From: Blastomonas sp. AAP53
GTDB lineage: Bacteria; Pseudomonadota; Alphaproteobacteria; Sphingomonadales; Sphingomonadaceae
Direction: 5' to 3'
Length of the DNA stretch: 64,000 nucleotides
Assembly (NCBI RefSeq): GCF_000331245.1
Contig: NZ_ANFZ01000005.1
Location: 21,987 to 85,986 of the forward strand
A program made the position numbers and the translations under genes. Below, in pieces: positions 1 to 8,520 of the stretch; position 1 is the stretch's first letter, and the number at the start of each line of letters is the position of its first letter. The notes under the pieces are model-generated. The model made no database searches. It had not been told where the DNA came from and saw only the letters and a program-made list of their open reading frames with translations.

Positions 1-753
1 GAAGCCGCCGGTATAAGGGGCAGACGCCACGTCGCGGTCGTCGATCGCCGCGCGCGGCGTGAACAGCGTGAAATGCTCGGACGGGTTGACGCGGGCACCG
101 GTCGAAGCCTTGGGCCAGCCTGCGGGCGTCACCGGATTGGTGTATTCGTGCGCATAATCCCAGCCCAGCAGATACTGGTCGCCGATCGCCTGCCAGGGCA
201 AGCGATAGGGCTCGCCTGCGCCGCCCCCCTTCTTCTCCCCGGCGCCGATGTCGTTGTTGACCGTCTCACCATCGCCGACCTTGAACACCTTGCGGGTGAG
301 GCCCAGCGTGCCGCGAAACTTGTCGTTGAGGAAGTTGAACACCTCCACCCGCTCACCGGTCCACGGATTGTCCCAGTGATCGAGGATCTCGCCGGTCGCA
401 AGGTCGGTGAAATAGCCGCATTCCTTGCCGATCACGCGCACGCTGCCGTCGGGCTGGATGGCGTTGCGGATGTTGCCGAAGCCGCAATAGCCGAACACAG
501 GCTTGGCGCGGTTGGCGCCGACGATGGCATATTGCACGCCCTGATAACCCGAGAGCACTGCCTTGTCGCCGATCGTGCCCCACATCTTGGCGAAGCCGTA
601 AAGGTTTTCGCGCGGGTCCATGATGTCGAGCGGGCGGATATTGCCGCCCTTGGCCAAGGCCACGCCGGGCAACGCCGCTGCGCTCGCCAGCCCCGCCATT
701 CCGCCAAACAGCGTCCGGCGCGAAATGCTCGCGCACACCGATTCATAGATCAT
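1..753 (-). CDS. DUF1838 family protein, C-terminus cut by window edge
   Basis: An open frame of 251 codons runs from ATG at 753 to the window edge without a stop, so the C-terminus is missing. The N-terminus has a twin-arginine-like export signal (SRRTLFGGMAGLASAAALPG). The body carries the phrase YFTDLATGEILDHWDNP at about residues 130-146, which recurs in the two other DUF1838 proteins of this window. The function of the family is not known to me; the signal suggests a periplasmic protein. It starts 25 bases after the aldehyde dehydrogenase stop on the same strand, so the two are probably one operon. An ATG eight bases upstream of the chosen start closes immediately with TGA, which fixes the start. 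Confidence 0.75.
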   Translation of the reverse strand, partial: MIYESVCASISRRTLFGGMAGLASAAALPGVALAKGGNIRPLDIMDPRENLYGFAKMWGTIGDKAVLSGYQGVQYAIVGANRAKPVFGYCGFGNIRNAIQPDGSVRVIGKECGYFTDLATGEILDHWDNPWTGERVEVFNFLNDKFRGTLGLTRKVFKVGDGETVNNDIGAGEKKGGGAGEPYRLPWQAIGDQYLLGWDYAHEYTNPVTPAGWPKASTGARVNPSEHFTLFTPRAAIDDRDVASAPYTGGF

Positions 754-778
754 CGCATTGTCCTTTGGTGGGCGGCGG

Positions 779-2281
779 TCAGATGACCGCGCAGACGGTT
801 TTCCATTCGAGATAGCTGTCGAGCGCGGCGCGGCCGCTGTCGCGGCCATGGCCCGATTGCTTGATGCCGCCGATCGGCAGCGCCGCGTCGTACATCAGGT
901 GGCAGTTGATCCAGACCGTGCCCGCCTCGATTGCATCGGCCATGCGGTGCGCGTGGCTGAGCGATTGCGTCCAGACGCTGGCGGCAAGCCCGTAATCGCT
1001 GTCGTTGGCTGCCGCGATCACCGCATCGGCGTCGTCGAATTCCTGCGCGACCAGCACCGGCCCGAACACCTCTTCGCGCACGATCGGCATGTCGGGGGTG
1101 ACATCGGTGATCACCGTGGGCTGCATGAACGTGCCCGCATCGCCAAAGCGTTCGCCGCCAGTGAGCACCGTTGCCCCGCCATCGCGCGCGGCCTGGACGA
1201 AGCCCTCGACCCGCTCGGCTTGCAGCCGCGACACCAGCGGCCCCATCTGCGTTGCGGGATCAAGCCCGTGCCCGGCCACCAGCCCCTGCGCATAGGCAGC
1301 GACGCCCTTGAGCAGCGCATCCCGAATCGCGCTGTGCACATACAACCGCGATCCCGCGACGCACACCTGGCCGCCGTTGAAGAAGATCGCGTTGGCAACG
1401 CCGGGGATGGCAAGGTCGAGATCGGCATCGGGCATCACGATCATCGGCGACTTGCCGCCGAGCTCGAGGCTGACCCGCTTCAAATTGCCCTTCGCGGCAT
1501 CGATGATCGCACGACCCGTCTGGGTAGAACCGGTGAACGCGATCTTGTCGACCTTGGGGTGCGCCGCGAGCGCCGCCCCCGCCTCTCCGCCCAGCCCGGT
1601 GACGATGTTGAGCACGCCAGCGGGAACGCCCGCCTCCATCAGCAGTTCGCCCAGCCGCAGCGCCGAGAGCGAGGTGTTCTCCGCCGGCTTGAGCACGATG
1701 GTGCAGCCCGCCGCCAATGCAGGCGCGAGCTTCATCGCGGTCAGCACAAGCGGCGAGTTCCAAGGCACGATCGCGCCGACCACGCCCACGGGCTCGCGCT
1801 TTGTCCAGGTCGCCATCTTCTTGCCCGCAGGCTGGTAATCGATCGACGATTCGATCGTCTGGCCCTCGATCGCCATCGCCTGGCCTGCGAAAAAGCGGAA
1901 CTGGTTGACCGCGCCAGGGATCTCCGCCCAGCGCCCAACGAACAGCGGCTTGCCCTGATCGAGCGTCTCGATCTCGGCGAGCTCGTCAATATGCGCCTCG
2001 ATCAGGTCGGCAGCCGCCCACAGAATCTTCGCGCGACCCAGCGGCGTCGTCGCCTTCCACCCGGCCAGCGCCGCGCGCGCCGCTGCGACCGCCGCATTGA
2101 TCTCGGCTACCCCGCCGCGCGGCAGCACGCCGATCTGTTCGCCCAAAGCCGGGTCGAGCGTCGCGAAAGTCTCGCCCCCCTCGCCCGACCATTCACCATC
2201 GATCAGCAACCCCTGCCCTTGGCCTCTGCGGGCGAGAAAGGCGGTGACGCTGGGGGAAAGCGGGGGTCGGGCAAAGGCCAT
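779..2281 (-). CDS. NAD(P)-dependent aldehyde dehydrogenase
   Basis: This 500-residue protein has the full length of the aldehyde dehydrogenase superfamily, cytosolic enzymes that oxidise an aldehyde to its acid with NAD(P). Visible residues are Asn175 in PWNSP, Lys198 in LKPAE, the general base Glu273 in LELGGKSP and the nucleophile Cys307 in GGQVCVAG. No signal peptide is seen. It is the first gene of a minus-strand unit with the truncated DUF1838 gene and is divergent from the FAD-linked oxidase. The oxidase could make the aldehyde used here, but the substrate cannot be read from the sequence. The shared upstream region carries a cluster A regulatory element. Confidence 0.93.
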   Translation of the reverse strand: MAFARPPLSPSVTAFLARRGQGQGLLIDGEWSGEGGETFATLDPALGEQIGVLPRGGVAEINAAVAAARAALAGWKATTPLGRAKILWAAADLIEAHIDELAEIETLDQGKPLFVGRWAEIPGAVNQFRFFAGQAMAIEGQTIESSIDYQPAGKKMATWTKREPVGVVGAIVPWNSPLVLTAMKLAPALAAGCTIVLKPAENTSLSALRLGELLMEAGVPAGVLNIVTGLGGEAGAALAAHPKVDKIAFTGSTQTGRAIIDAAKGNLKRVSLELGGKSPMIVMPDADLDLAIPGVANAIFFNGGQVCVAGSRLYVHSAIRDALLKGVAAYAQGLVAGHGLDPATQMGPLVSRLQAERVEGFVQAARDGGATVLTGGERFGDAGTFMQPTVITDVTPDMPIVREEVFGPVLVAQEFDDADAVIAAANDSDYGLAASVWTQSLSHAHRMADAIEAGTVWINCHLMYDAALPIGGIKQSGHGRDSGRAALDSYLEWKTVCAVI

Positions 2282-2352
2282 GCGGATGAAACTCCATCTA
2301 TCTGTGTAGGACGCTAGAAAATCGCGCTCGCCATGTCATCATTTCGAGGCCA

Positions 2353-2372
2353 TCAACCGCAAGGCGGATAGA
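2353..2372 (-). promoter_or_regulatory. Cluster A regulatory element, copy 1
   Basis: Read on the minus strand the site is TCTATCCGCCTTGCGGTTGA, with CCGC-N3-GCGG inverted arms. It lies in the 168-base region between the divergent aldehyde dehydrogenase and FAD-linked oxidase genes. It matches five other sites in cluster A intergenic regions (8491, 10995, 13644, 18554, 18597). Binding by the local IclR protein is inference. Confidence 0.5.
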
Positions 2373-2449
2373 TCGGCAATGGCCCGTGTCGGCCAGACCA
2401 TCAACATGGTCGAACGACAGCGGACCAGCCAGGGAGCCACGGACTGTTT

Positions 2450-4000
2450 ATGGGGGATGAAATCACCGGTTTGCCGCAGGCACTGGCGCGTGCGCTTGGG
2501 GCGGCCCAGGTGCTGACCGGGCCGGACCAGCTGGCCTTCTATTCGCACGACGTCTTTACCCAGGGCGCAGAGGCTCTGTGCATCGTACGGCCTGTCGATA
2601 TCGCAGGCGTACAGGCGGCAGCGCGGCTGTGCGCCGAGGCGAGGGTCGCGATGGTCCCGCGCGGCGGCGGCGCCTCCTATTCGGATGGCTATCTGACCGA
2701 TCGCCCGCATGTGCTGTTCGATCTCTCCGCGCTGCAGACCATCGACATCGATACCGCCAACGCCTGCGTCCGCGTTGGTGCAGGCGTAATCTGGGCGGCG
2801 CTCAAGGCCGCGCTCGATCCGCTTGGTTTGCGCACGCCCTTCTGGGGCCCGTTCTCGGGGATTGCCGCGACCGTCGGCGGCAGCATGAGCCAGAACACGA
2901 TCAGCCATGGCAGCGGCGCGCACGGCATCTCCGCGCAATCTTTGATCGGGATGGAAGTCGTCCTCGCCGATGGCAGCGTGATGAACACCGGCGTCAGCAA
3001 CGCCACCCGCCACTATGGCCCTGACATGACCGGGCTGTTCACTGGCGATTGCGGGGCGCTGGGCCTCAAGGTCGCGATCACGCTGCCGTTGATCGCCACG
3101 CGCCCCGCGCACGACACCGCCAGCTTCGCCTTTGCCGATTTCGCCAGCTATCACCGTTCGGTGAGCGCCATCGCGCGTGAGGGACTGGACGAGAACCATT
3201 TCAGCATCGATCAGGCTCTGTCGCAGGGCCAGATCGCGCGATCCGAAGGGACGGCTGCGCGGCTGAACATTGCGCGCAACGTGATGCGCGCTGCACCCAA
3301 CCCTGTCTCGGGCCTGCTCCAGCTGGGCAAGATGGCGCTGGCAGGCGAAGCCGAAATGCGCGAGGCCCAGTACAGCTGCCATGTCATCGTCGAGGGCGTC
3401 GACAAGGCCGATGTCGCGTCGCGCCTGAGCCGCATCCGCACGCTGATGACCGCCGAGGGGCAGGAAATCGCCGACACCGCCGCCGCGTTCGTGCGCTCGA
3501 TGCCGTTTGCGCCGCTGTTCAACGTGCTGGGGCCGAAGGGCGAACGCTGGGTGCCGCTGCACGGCATCTTTTCGCACACCGCTGCCGACACCTTTCACGA
3601 TGCCTTCACGAAGTTCCTCGACCAGCAAAAGGCCGAGATGGACCGCCATGGCCTGTGGACCGGCACGATGTTCAGCTCCATCGGCGGGCATGGCTTGCTC
3701 TACGAGATCGCGATCTACTGGCCCGATGCGGTGACGCCGTATCACCGCGAAGTGCTGGGCGCAGACTATCTGGCGACGATCCCGTCCTATCCCGACAATC
3801 CGCAAGCGCGCGCCTATGCGCACAGGTTCAAGGCGGATCTGGTTGACCTGATGCAGGCGCATGGCGCTGCCCACTTCCAGATCGGGCGGGCCTATCCGTA
3901 TCTCGAGCGGCTGGACCCTTCGGCGCGCGCGCTGATACAGGCGACCAAGGCCGCGCTCGACCCGCACAACCTGATGAACCCCGGCGTGCTGGGGCTCTGA
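2450..4000 (+). CDS. FAD-linked oxidase (VAO/GlcD-type)
   Basis: The 516-residue protein has an N-terminal FAD-binding PCMH-type domain with the pyrophosphate loop VPRGGGASYSDGY at residues 69-81. The C-terminal FAD-oxidase domain ends with the typical ALDPHNLMNPGVL. The superfamily includes glycolate and D-lactate dehydrogenases, 4-cresol dehydrogenase and vanillyl-alcohol oxidase, which oxidise alcohols or hydroxyacids with flavin. The exact substrate is unknown. It is the first gene of a four-gene plus-strand run (oxidase, NodB-like hydrolase, flavin monooxygenase, aldehyde dehydrogenase) with gaps of -4 to 31 bases. A role in an aromatic or side-chain oxidation pathway is inference. Confidence 0.85.
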   Translation: MGDEITGLPQALARALGAAQVLTGPDQLAFYSHDVFTQGAEALCIVRPVDIAGVQAAARLCAEARVAMVPRGGGASYSDGYLTDRPHVLFDLSALQTIDIDTANACVRVGAGVIWAALKAALDPLGLRTPFWGPFSGIAATVGGSMSQNTISHGSGAHGISAQSLIGMEVVLADGSVMNTGVSNATRHYGPDMTGLFTGDCGALGLKVAITLPLIATRPAHDTASFAFADFASYHRSVSAIAREGLDENHFSIDQALSQGQIARSEGTAARLNIARNVMRAAPNPVSGLLQLGKMALAGEAEMREAQYSCHVIVEGVDKADVASRLSRIRTLMTAEGQEIADTAAAFVRSMPFAPLFNVLGPKGERWVPLHGIFSHTAADTFHDAFTKFLDQQKAEMDRHGLWTGTMFSSIGGHGLLYEIAIYWPDAVTPYHREVLGADYLATIPSYPDNPQARAYAHRFKADLVDLMQAHGAAHFQIGRAYPYLERLDPSARALIQATKAALDPHNLMNPGVLGL

Positions 4001-4031
4001 TCCTCCCTCAAGCCATTCGCAAAGGCAGACG

Positions 4032-4946
4032 ATGGACTACGACTATATCCCGCTCCCCCAGCGCCAGCCGCTGAAATGGCCTAATGGTGCGCGGGTCGCG
4101 CTGATCCTGACCTTCAACCTAGAAACCTGGGACCTCACCAAGGATACCGACAAGCCCTATTATGCCGGCGGGCCTGCGATCCTGCCCGATGTGCTGCCCG
4201 GCAACACGCCCGATTTCCCCAATTTCACCTGGCGCGAATATGGCCAGCGCGTCGGCATCTGGCGCCTGTTCGAGCTGTTCGACCAGCTGGGCGCCAAGGC
4301 GAGCTGCACCACCAACGCGGTGACCTTCCAGCGGCGCAAGGCAATGACCGATGCGGTGCTGGAGCGCGGCTGGGAGCTGCTGACGCACAACTGGGAACAG
4401 GGCGAATTGCTCACCAACTTCGCGCACCAGCCCGAAAAGGAGCGCGACATCATCCTGCGCTCGCTTGCCGAGTTCGAGAAGCACACCGGGCGCAAGTCCA
4501 AGGGCTGGCTGTCGAGCTCGCTGCGCGGGACGATGCAGACGGCGGACATCCTCGCCGAGCAGGGCTGCACCTTCTACTGCGACATCATGAACGACGATCA
4601 ACCGTACCTGCTGCGCACGCCCAACGGGCCGATCGTGTCGGTCCCCTATTCCAACGAGATCAACGACTTCACCTTCATCACCCGCAAGAACTTCACCACC
4701 GATCAGTTCGCGCAGGCGCTGATCGAGGAGCTCGACGTGCTGCATGAGGAAGGCGCGACGACGGGCCGGATCATGAATGTCGGGCTGCACCCGCATGTCT
4801 CGGGCCGGGCGCACCGCATCCGCGCGATCCGCGAGTTCATCCAGCATGCGCAATCACTCCCCGGCGTGTGGTGGGCGACGCGCGAGGAAATCGCCGCCTG
4901 GTATCTGGAAAACCACGAAAGCCACATTCCGGGGCAGCTGGGATGA
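4032..4946 (+). CDS. Polysaccharide deacetylase (NodB)-like hydrolase
   Basis: This 304-residue protein fits the polysaccharide deacetylase superfamily, in the branch that also contains PuuE-type allantoinase and related amide or imide hydrolases. The first strand reads ALILTFNLETWD at about residues 23-34 and the central motif is LTHNWEQGE at 116-124. The classical zinc motif HxxxH appears as His118 with Gln122, so the second histidine is absent. There is no signal peptide, which argues for a cytoplasmic small-molecule hydrolase rather than a cell-wall enzyme. Its stop overlaps the start of the flavin monooxygenase (ATGA), so the two are translationally coupled. The substrate is unknown. Confidence 0.75.
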   Translation: MDYDYIPLPQRQPLKWPNGARVALILTFNLETWDLTKDTDKPYYAGGPAILPDVLPGNTPDFPNFTWREYGQRVGIWRLFELFDQLGAKASCTTNAVTFQRRKAMTDAVLERGWELLTHNWEQGELLTNFAHQPEKERDIILRSLAEFEKHTGRKSKGWLSSSLRGTMQTADILAEQGCTFYCDIMNDDQPYLLRTPNGPIVSVPYSNEINDFTFITRKNFTTDQFAQALIEELDVLHEEGATTGRIMNVGLHPHVSGRAHRIRAIREFIQHAQSLPGVWWATREEIAAWYLENHESHIPGQLG

Positions 4947-6091
4947 GCAAGCCTGCGATCCTGATTGTCGGCGGCGGTATCGGCGGGCTGACGGCAGCCG
5001 CCGGGCTCGCACAGGCGAGCTTCCCCGTCACGGTGCTCGAAGCCGCCCCCGAATTCGGCGAGATCGGCGCGGGCGTGACATTGTCGCCCAACGCCATGCG
5101 CGGGTTCGATTTCACCGGCTGCATGGAGCAAGTCGCCGCCGCCGGCGTCGAGCCCAAGCGCCAGCGCATCCAGCACTGGCAGGATGGCCGCGCGCTGCTG
5201 ACGCTCGAACGCGCCGATGCCCGCGAGAAGTACGGCGCGCCCTATGTCTATATCCACCGCGCCGATCTGCACGCGATCCTGGTCGAGACCGCGCGCAAGG
5301 CGGGTGTAAAGTTGCGCTCGGGCGCGGCTGTCGTTTCCAGCGAGGGCACAAGCGTGACGCTCGCCAATGGCGACACGGTGTACGGCGATGTGCTGATCGG
5401 CGCCGATGGCCTCAAGTCCGCGATCCGCGACCGGTTCGAGCCGGTGAAGGCGCACTTCACCGGCCATGTCGCCTGGCGCGCCGTCGTTCCGGTGACAGAG
5501 GCGCTGCGCCCGCTGGTTGACTGGCCCGGCATCCATATCGGACCCGGCAAGATGATCACGCGTTACCCGGTGCGCGGATCGACCTTGCTCAACATGGTGT
5601 TCTTCGCGCGGCAGGGCGGCTGGCAGGACGAAGGCTGGACCATTCCTGCAAGGCCGGGCGAACTGCGCGCGCTTTATGCCGACTGGGAACCCGCCGTTCA
5701 GGCGATGATCGCAGCGGCCGAAGCGGTGCCGCACTTCCGCTGGGCCCTGAACGCGCGCCAGCCGCTGAGCAGCTGGATCGTTGATGAGCGCGTCACCCTG
5801 CTGGGCGATGCGGCGCATGCGATGACGCCCTTCCTGGGGCACGGTGCGGCGTGCGCGATCGAGGACGCGGTGGTACTGGCGCGTGCGATGACGGCCAGCG
5901 CAACACCCGAGGAGGGCCTGCAGCGCTATCAGGCGGCGCGGATCGAACGCACCACCTTCATCCAAGCCGAATCCAACGCCAATGCCGACCGGATGCAAGG
6001 GCAGGACACCGACCTGTTCGGCCTTGGCGAGCTGCGCAATGAAGAGAGCCTGGGCCTGTTCGATTATGACTGCCGCACGGTTGCGGTTTGA
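4943..6091 (+). CDS. FAD-dependent aromatic monooxygenase
   Basis: This 382-residue single-component flavoprotein hydroxylase resembles salicylate or 6-hydroxynicotinate monooxygenases, which use NAD(P)H and oxygen to hydroxylate an aromatic ring. It shows the Rossmann motif GGGIGG at 10-15, the DG motif in GADGLKSAIRDRF at 153-165, and the GD motif in LLGDAAHAMTPFLGHG at 286-301. The start at 4943 overlaps the previous stop by four bases. The next gene begins 12 bases downstream. The neighbours suggest a step in catabolism of an aromatic compound; that assignment is inference. Confidence 0.88.
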   Translation: MSKPAILIVGGGIGGLTAAAGLAQASFPVTVLEAAPEFGEIGAGVTLSPNAMRGFDFTGCMEQVAAAGVEPKRQRIQHWQDGRALLTLERADAREKYGAPYVYIHRADLHAILVETARKAGVKLRSGAAVVSSEGTSVTLANGDTVYGDVLIGADGLKSAIRDRFEPVKAHFTGHVAWRAVVPVTEALRPLVDWPGIHIGPGKMITRYPVRGSTLLNMVFFARQGGWQDEGWTIPARPGELRALYADWEPAVQAMIAAAEAVPHFRWALNARQPLSSWIVDERVTLLGDAAHAMTPFLGHGAACAIEDAVVLARAMTASATPEEGLQRYQAARIERTTFIQAESNANADRMQGQDTDLFGLGELRNEESLGLFDYDCRTVAV

Positions 6092-6103
6092 GGATATTGA
6101 TTG

Positions 6104-7618
6104 ATGACCACCGCTCCCCAGCCCTTTGACGGCCACCCGGTCTGTGACGCCACCCGCGCCTTTCTGACGCGCGACCACCTGTTGTTCATCGACGGCGCGT
6201 GGCGTAATGCCAGCAGCGAGGGCCGGATGGAAACGCGTGACCCTGCAACCGGTCTGGTGGCGGCGCGATTTGCGGTTGGCGCGGCGGCCGACGTCAACGC
6301 CGCCGTGGCCGCTGCGCGCAACGCCTTTGATGGCGGCTGGGTGCGCTCGCAGCCAACCACGCGGGCAGCCCTGCTGCGCAAGCTGGCCGACCTGATGCAG
6401 CGCGATGCGCAGATGCTGGCAGAGCTGGAGGTCATCGATAGCGGCATGCCGCTGTTCATCGCCAGCCTGACGGTGAGCAACTGCGTCGAGATGCTGCAAT
6501 ATTATGCCGGGCTCGCCGGCACGATCGAGGGTACCACCACCACGCCGCCAGCGCATGTCACGATGGACGCCGAGGCGATCACCTACACACTGCGCGAACC
6601 GGTCGGCGTGGCTGCACACATCATCCCCTGGAACGTGCCGCTGTCGATGGCAGTGCTCAAGCTTGCGCCTGCGCTGGCGGCGGGGTGCACCAATATCGTC
6701 AAGCCCAGCGAGGAAACGCCGCTCACCGCGCTCGCGCTCGCCGATCTCATCGCCGAGGCGGGCTTTCCGGCCGGCGTGGTCAACATCGTCAACGGCACCG
6801 GCGCCAGTGTCGGCGCGGCGCTGGCCGGGCATCCGGGCATCGACAAGGTGGCGTTTACCGGATCGACCGCGACCGGACGGCGGATCGTCGAGGCGGCCTT
6901 GGGCAACCTCAAGAAGGTCACGCTGGAGCTGGGCGGCAAATCCCCTGTCGTGGTGATGCCCGATGCGGACCTTGCGATCACCATCCCGGGCGTTGCCATG
7001 GCGACCTATTTCCTGGCCGGGCAGAACTGCATGGCAGGCACGCGCATCTTCGCGCACGCCGACATCTACGACGCGCTGATCGAGGGACTGGTGGCGTTCT
7101 CGCAAAATATGGTCGTCGATCATGGCCTCGCCCCCGGCTGCCAGATCGGCCCGATGGTGTCGCCGGCGCATGGTGCCAAGGTAATGGGCTACATCGCGCG
7201 CGGGCTCAGCGAGGGCGCTACACTGCGCACAGGCGGGCAGCGCCTGGATCGCCCCGGCACCTTCATCGCGCCCACCATCTTCACCGCCACCACCCCGGAC
7301 ATGGGGATTGTGCGCGACGAGATCTTCGGCCCCGTCATGGCCGTGCAGCGCTTCGAAACGCTGGATGTCGACGAGATCGCGGCGATGGCCAACAACTCGC
7401 CTTACGGCCTGTCGGGCAGCGTGTGGACGACATCGCTGTCCGCCGCGCACAAGATCGCCGCGCGCATCCGGTCAGGCCATGTCTCGATCAACTGCCATGG
7501 CGCGGTCGCGCACAACATTCCGTTCGGCGGCTATGGCCAGTCGGGCTGGGGTCGCGAGTTCGGGCGCGAAAGCCTGGACAATTACCTGGAGACCAAGGCC
7601 GTTACCGCCAGACTGTGA
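6104..7618 (+). CDS. Aldehyde dehydrogenase, second copy
   Basis: The 504-residue protein is a full-length aldehyde dehydrogenase with Asn177 in IPWNVP, Lys200 in VKPSEE, Glu275 in TLELGGKSP and the catalytic Cys309 in AGQNCMAG. It differs clearly from the copy at 779-2281, so it is not a recent duplicate. ATG at 6104 is preferred over TTG at 6101. It is the last gene of the plus-strand oxidase run and converges with the IclR gene with 12 bases between stops. The substrate is probably an aldehyde intermediate of the local pathway. Confidence 0.93.
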   Translation: MTTAPQPFDGHPVCDATRAFLTRDHLLFIDGAWRNASSEGRMETRDPATGLVAARFAVGAAADVNAAVAAARNAFDGGWVRSQPTTRAALLRKLADLMQRDAQMLAELEVIDSGMPLFIASLTVSNCVEMLQYYAGLAGTIEGTTTTPPAHVTMDAEAITYTLREPVGVAAHIIPWNVPLSMAVLKLAPALAAGCTNIVKPSEETPLTALALADLIAEAGFPAGVVNIVNGTGASVGAALAGHPGIDKVAFTGSTATGRRIVEAALGNLKKVTLELGGKSPVVVMPDADLAITIPGVAMATYFLAGQNCMAGTRIFAHADIYDALIEGLVAFSQNMVVDHGLAPGCQIGPMVSPAHGAKVMGYIARGLSEGATLRTGGQRLDRPGTFIAPTIFTATTPDMGIVRDEIFGPVMAVQRFETLDVDEIAAMANNSPYGLSGSVWTTSLSAAHKIAARIRSGHVSINCHGAVAHNIPFGGYGQSGWGREFGRESLDNYLETKAVTARL

Positions 7619-7630
7619 CAGGAACCGCCT

Positions 7631-8425
7631 TTAGGCGGCGACTGGCTCCGCCATCGCCTTGTCGAGCGCATCGCCGATGGCGCGGGCGGTGGCCAGCATC
7701 TCGGGCAGATAGCTTTCCAGCGCGCTCTCCAGCTTGAGCGCCGAGGCGAAGAACACCAGGGTCATCGCCGCCTCGAACCGGCCCTGCTTGAAGATGGGCA
7801 CGGCGATCGACGAGGTCTTGCCCGGCGTGTGGTTGAAATAGTTGCGCCCCTGCACCGCATAGCCACGCGCGCGGATGCCCTCCGCATTCAGGGCCAGCTC
7901 AGCGGCGGCGAGATAGTTCGAATCGATATCCTGGTCGGCGCGCATCCATTTGAGGATCTGCAGACGCTCGTCATCATCGGCATAGGCCATCGACAGCTTG
8001 CCCGATGCACTGTCGAGCAGCGGCAGCGTGAAGCCGGGGTAATATTGCGCGAAGGTGAGCGAGGTGTTGGCGTGCGTCGAATCGCACAGCATCATGTTTT
8101 TGCCGACGCGGATGGCGATCGAGACCGGCCAGCCGACCTTGCGGGTCAGCTCGACAATCGGCGCGCGTGCCGCTTCCACCAATATCCCGTCCTGCTGGTA
8201 TCCGCTCGACAGGCTCTGCACCAGCAAAGTGGGGCGATAGCGTTTGCGCGCAGGCTCCTGCTCGATCAGGCCTTCGTACAGCAAGGTCTGCACGATCCGG
8301 TGCGCGGTAGGATACGGCACGTTGGCGGCGCGCGAGATTTCCATCATCGTCATCGACCGGTTGCGGTTGATCGCCTTGAGCGCGGCAATGGCCCGGCTGA
8401 ACGACTGGATCGGAACACCCTTCAT
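7631..8425 (-). CDS. IclR-family transcriptional regulator
   Basis: The 264-residue protein has the IclR layout. An N-terminal winged helix-turn-helix (SFSRAIAALKAINRNR, then NVPYPTAHRIVQTLLYEG at about residues 35-52) is followed by a ligand-binding domain of about 180 residues. IclR proteins bind effectors such as aromatic acids and activate or repress nearby catabolic operons. The gene sits in the middle of cluster A downstream of a GPH transporter. A TATCC-type element lies 66-85 bases upstream of its start, consistent with autoregulation. It is the natural candidate to control region A. Confidence 0.92.
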   Translation of the reverse strand: MKGVPIQSFSRAIAALKAINRNRSMTMMEISRAANVPYPTAHRIVQTLLYEGLIEQEPARKRYRPTLLVQSLSSGYQQDGILVEAARAPIVELTRKVGWPVSIAIRVGKNMMLCDSTHANTSLTFAQYYPGFTLPLLDSASGKLSMAYADDDERLQILKWMRADQDIDSNYLAAAELALNAEGIRARGYAVQGRNYFNHTPGKTSSIAVPIFKQGRFEAAMTLVFFASALKLESALESYLPEMLATARAIGDALDKAMAEPVAA

Positions 8426-8490
8426 CTGACAGCTCCCTTTTGCTGCGGGCCGCCCTGATCGGGCGTGCCCTCAGCCGAATGCTGCGTCAA

Positions 8491-8510
8491 ACTATCCGGA
8501 TGGTGGCTGT
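8491..8510 (+). promoter_or_regulatory. Cluster A regulatory element, copy 2 (upstream of iclR-type gene)
   Basis: The site reads ACTATCCGGATGGTGGCTGT in the 95-base gap between the transporter stop and the IclR start. It keeps the ACTATCCG half found in the other copies but has a weaker right arm. Its position suggests autoregulation of the IclR gene. Confidence 0.45.
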
Positions 8511-8520
8511 TGATCCAGAT

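Noticed and set aside
2339..3967. 542-codon minus-strand open frame
   Set aside because: It is antisense to the FAD-linked oxidase and has low-complexity Arg/His-rich content.
4703..7450. Very long open frame (915 codons) on the minus strand
   Set aside because: It lies antisense to the monooxygenase and aldehyde dehydrogenase genes, its product is rich in Arg, His, Gly and Ala without motifs, and it is the expected shadow of high-GC codons.
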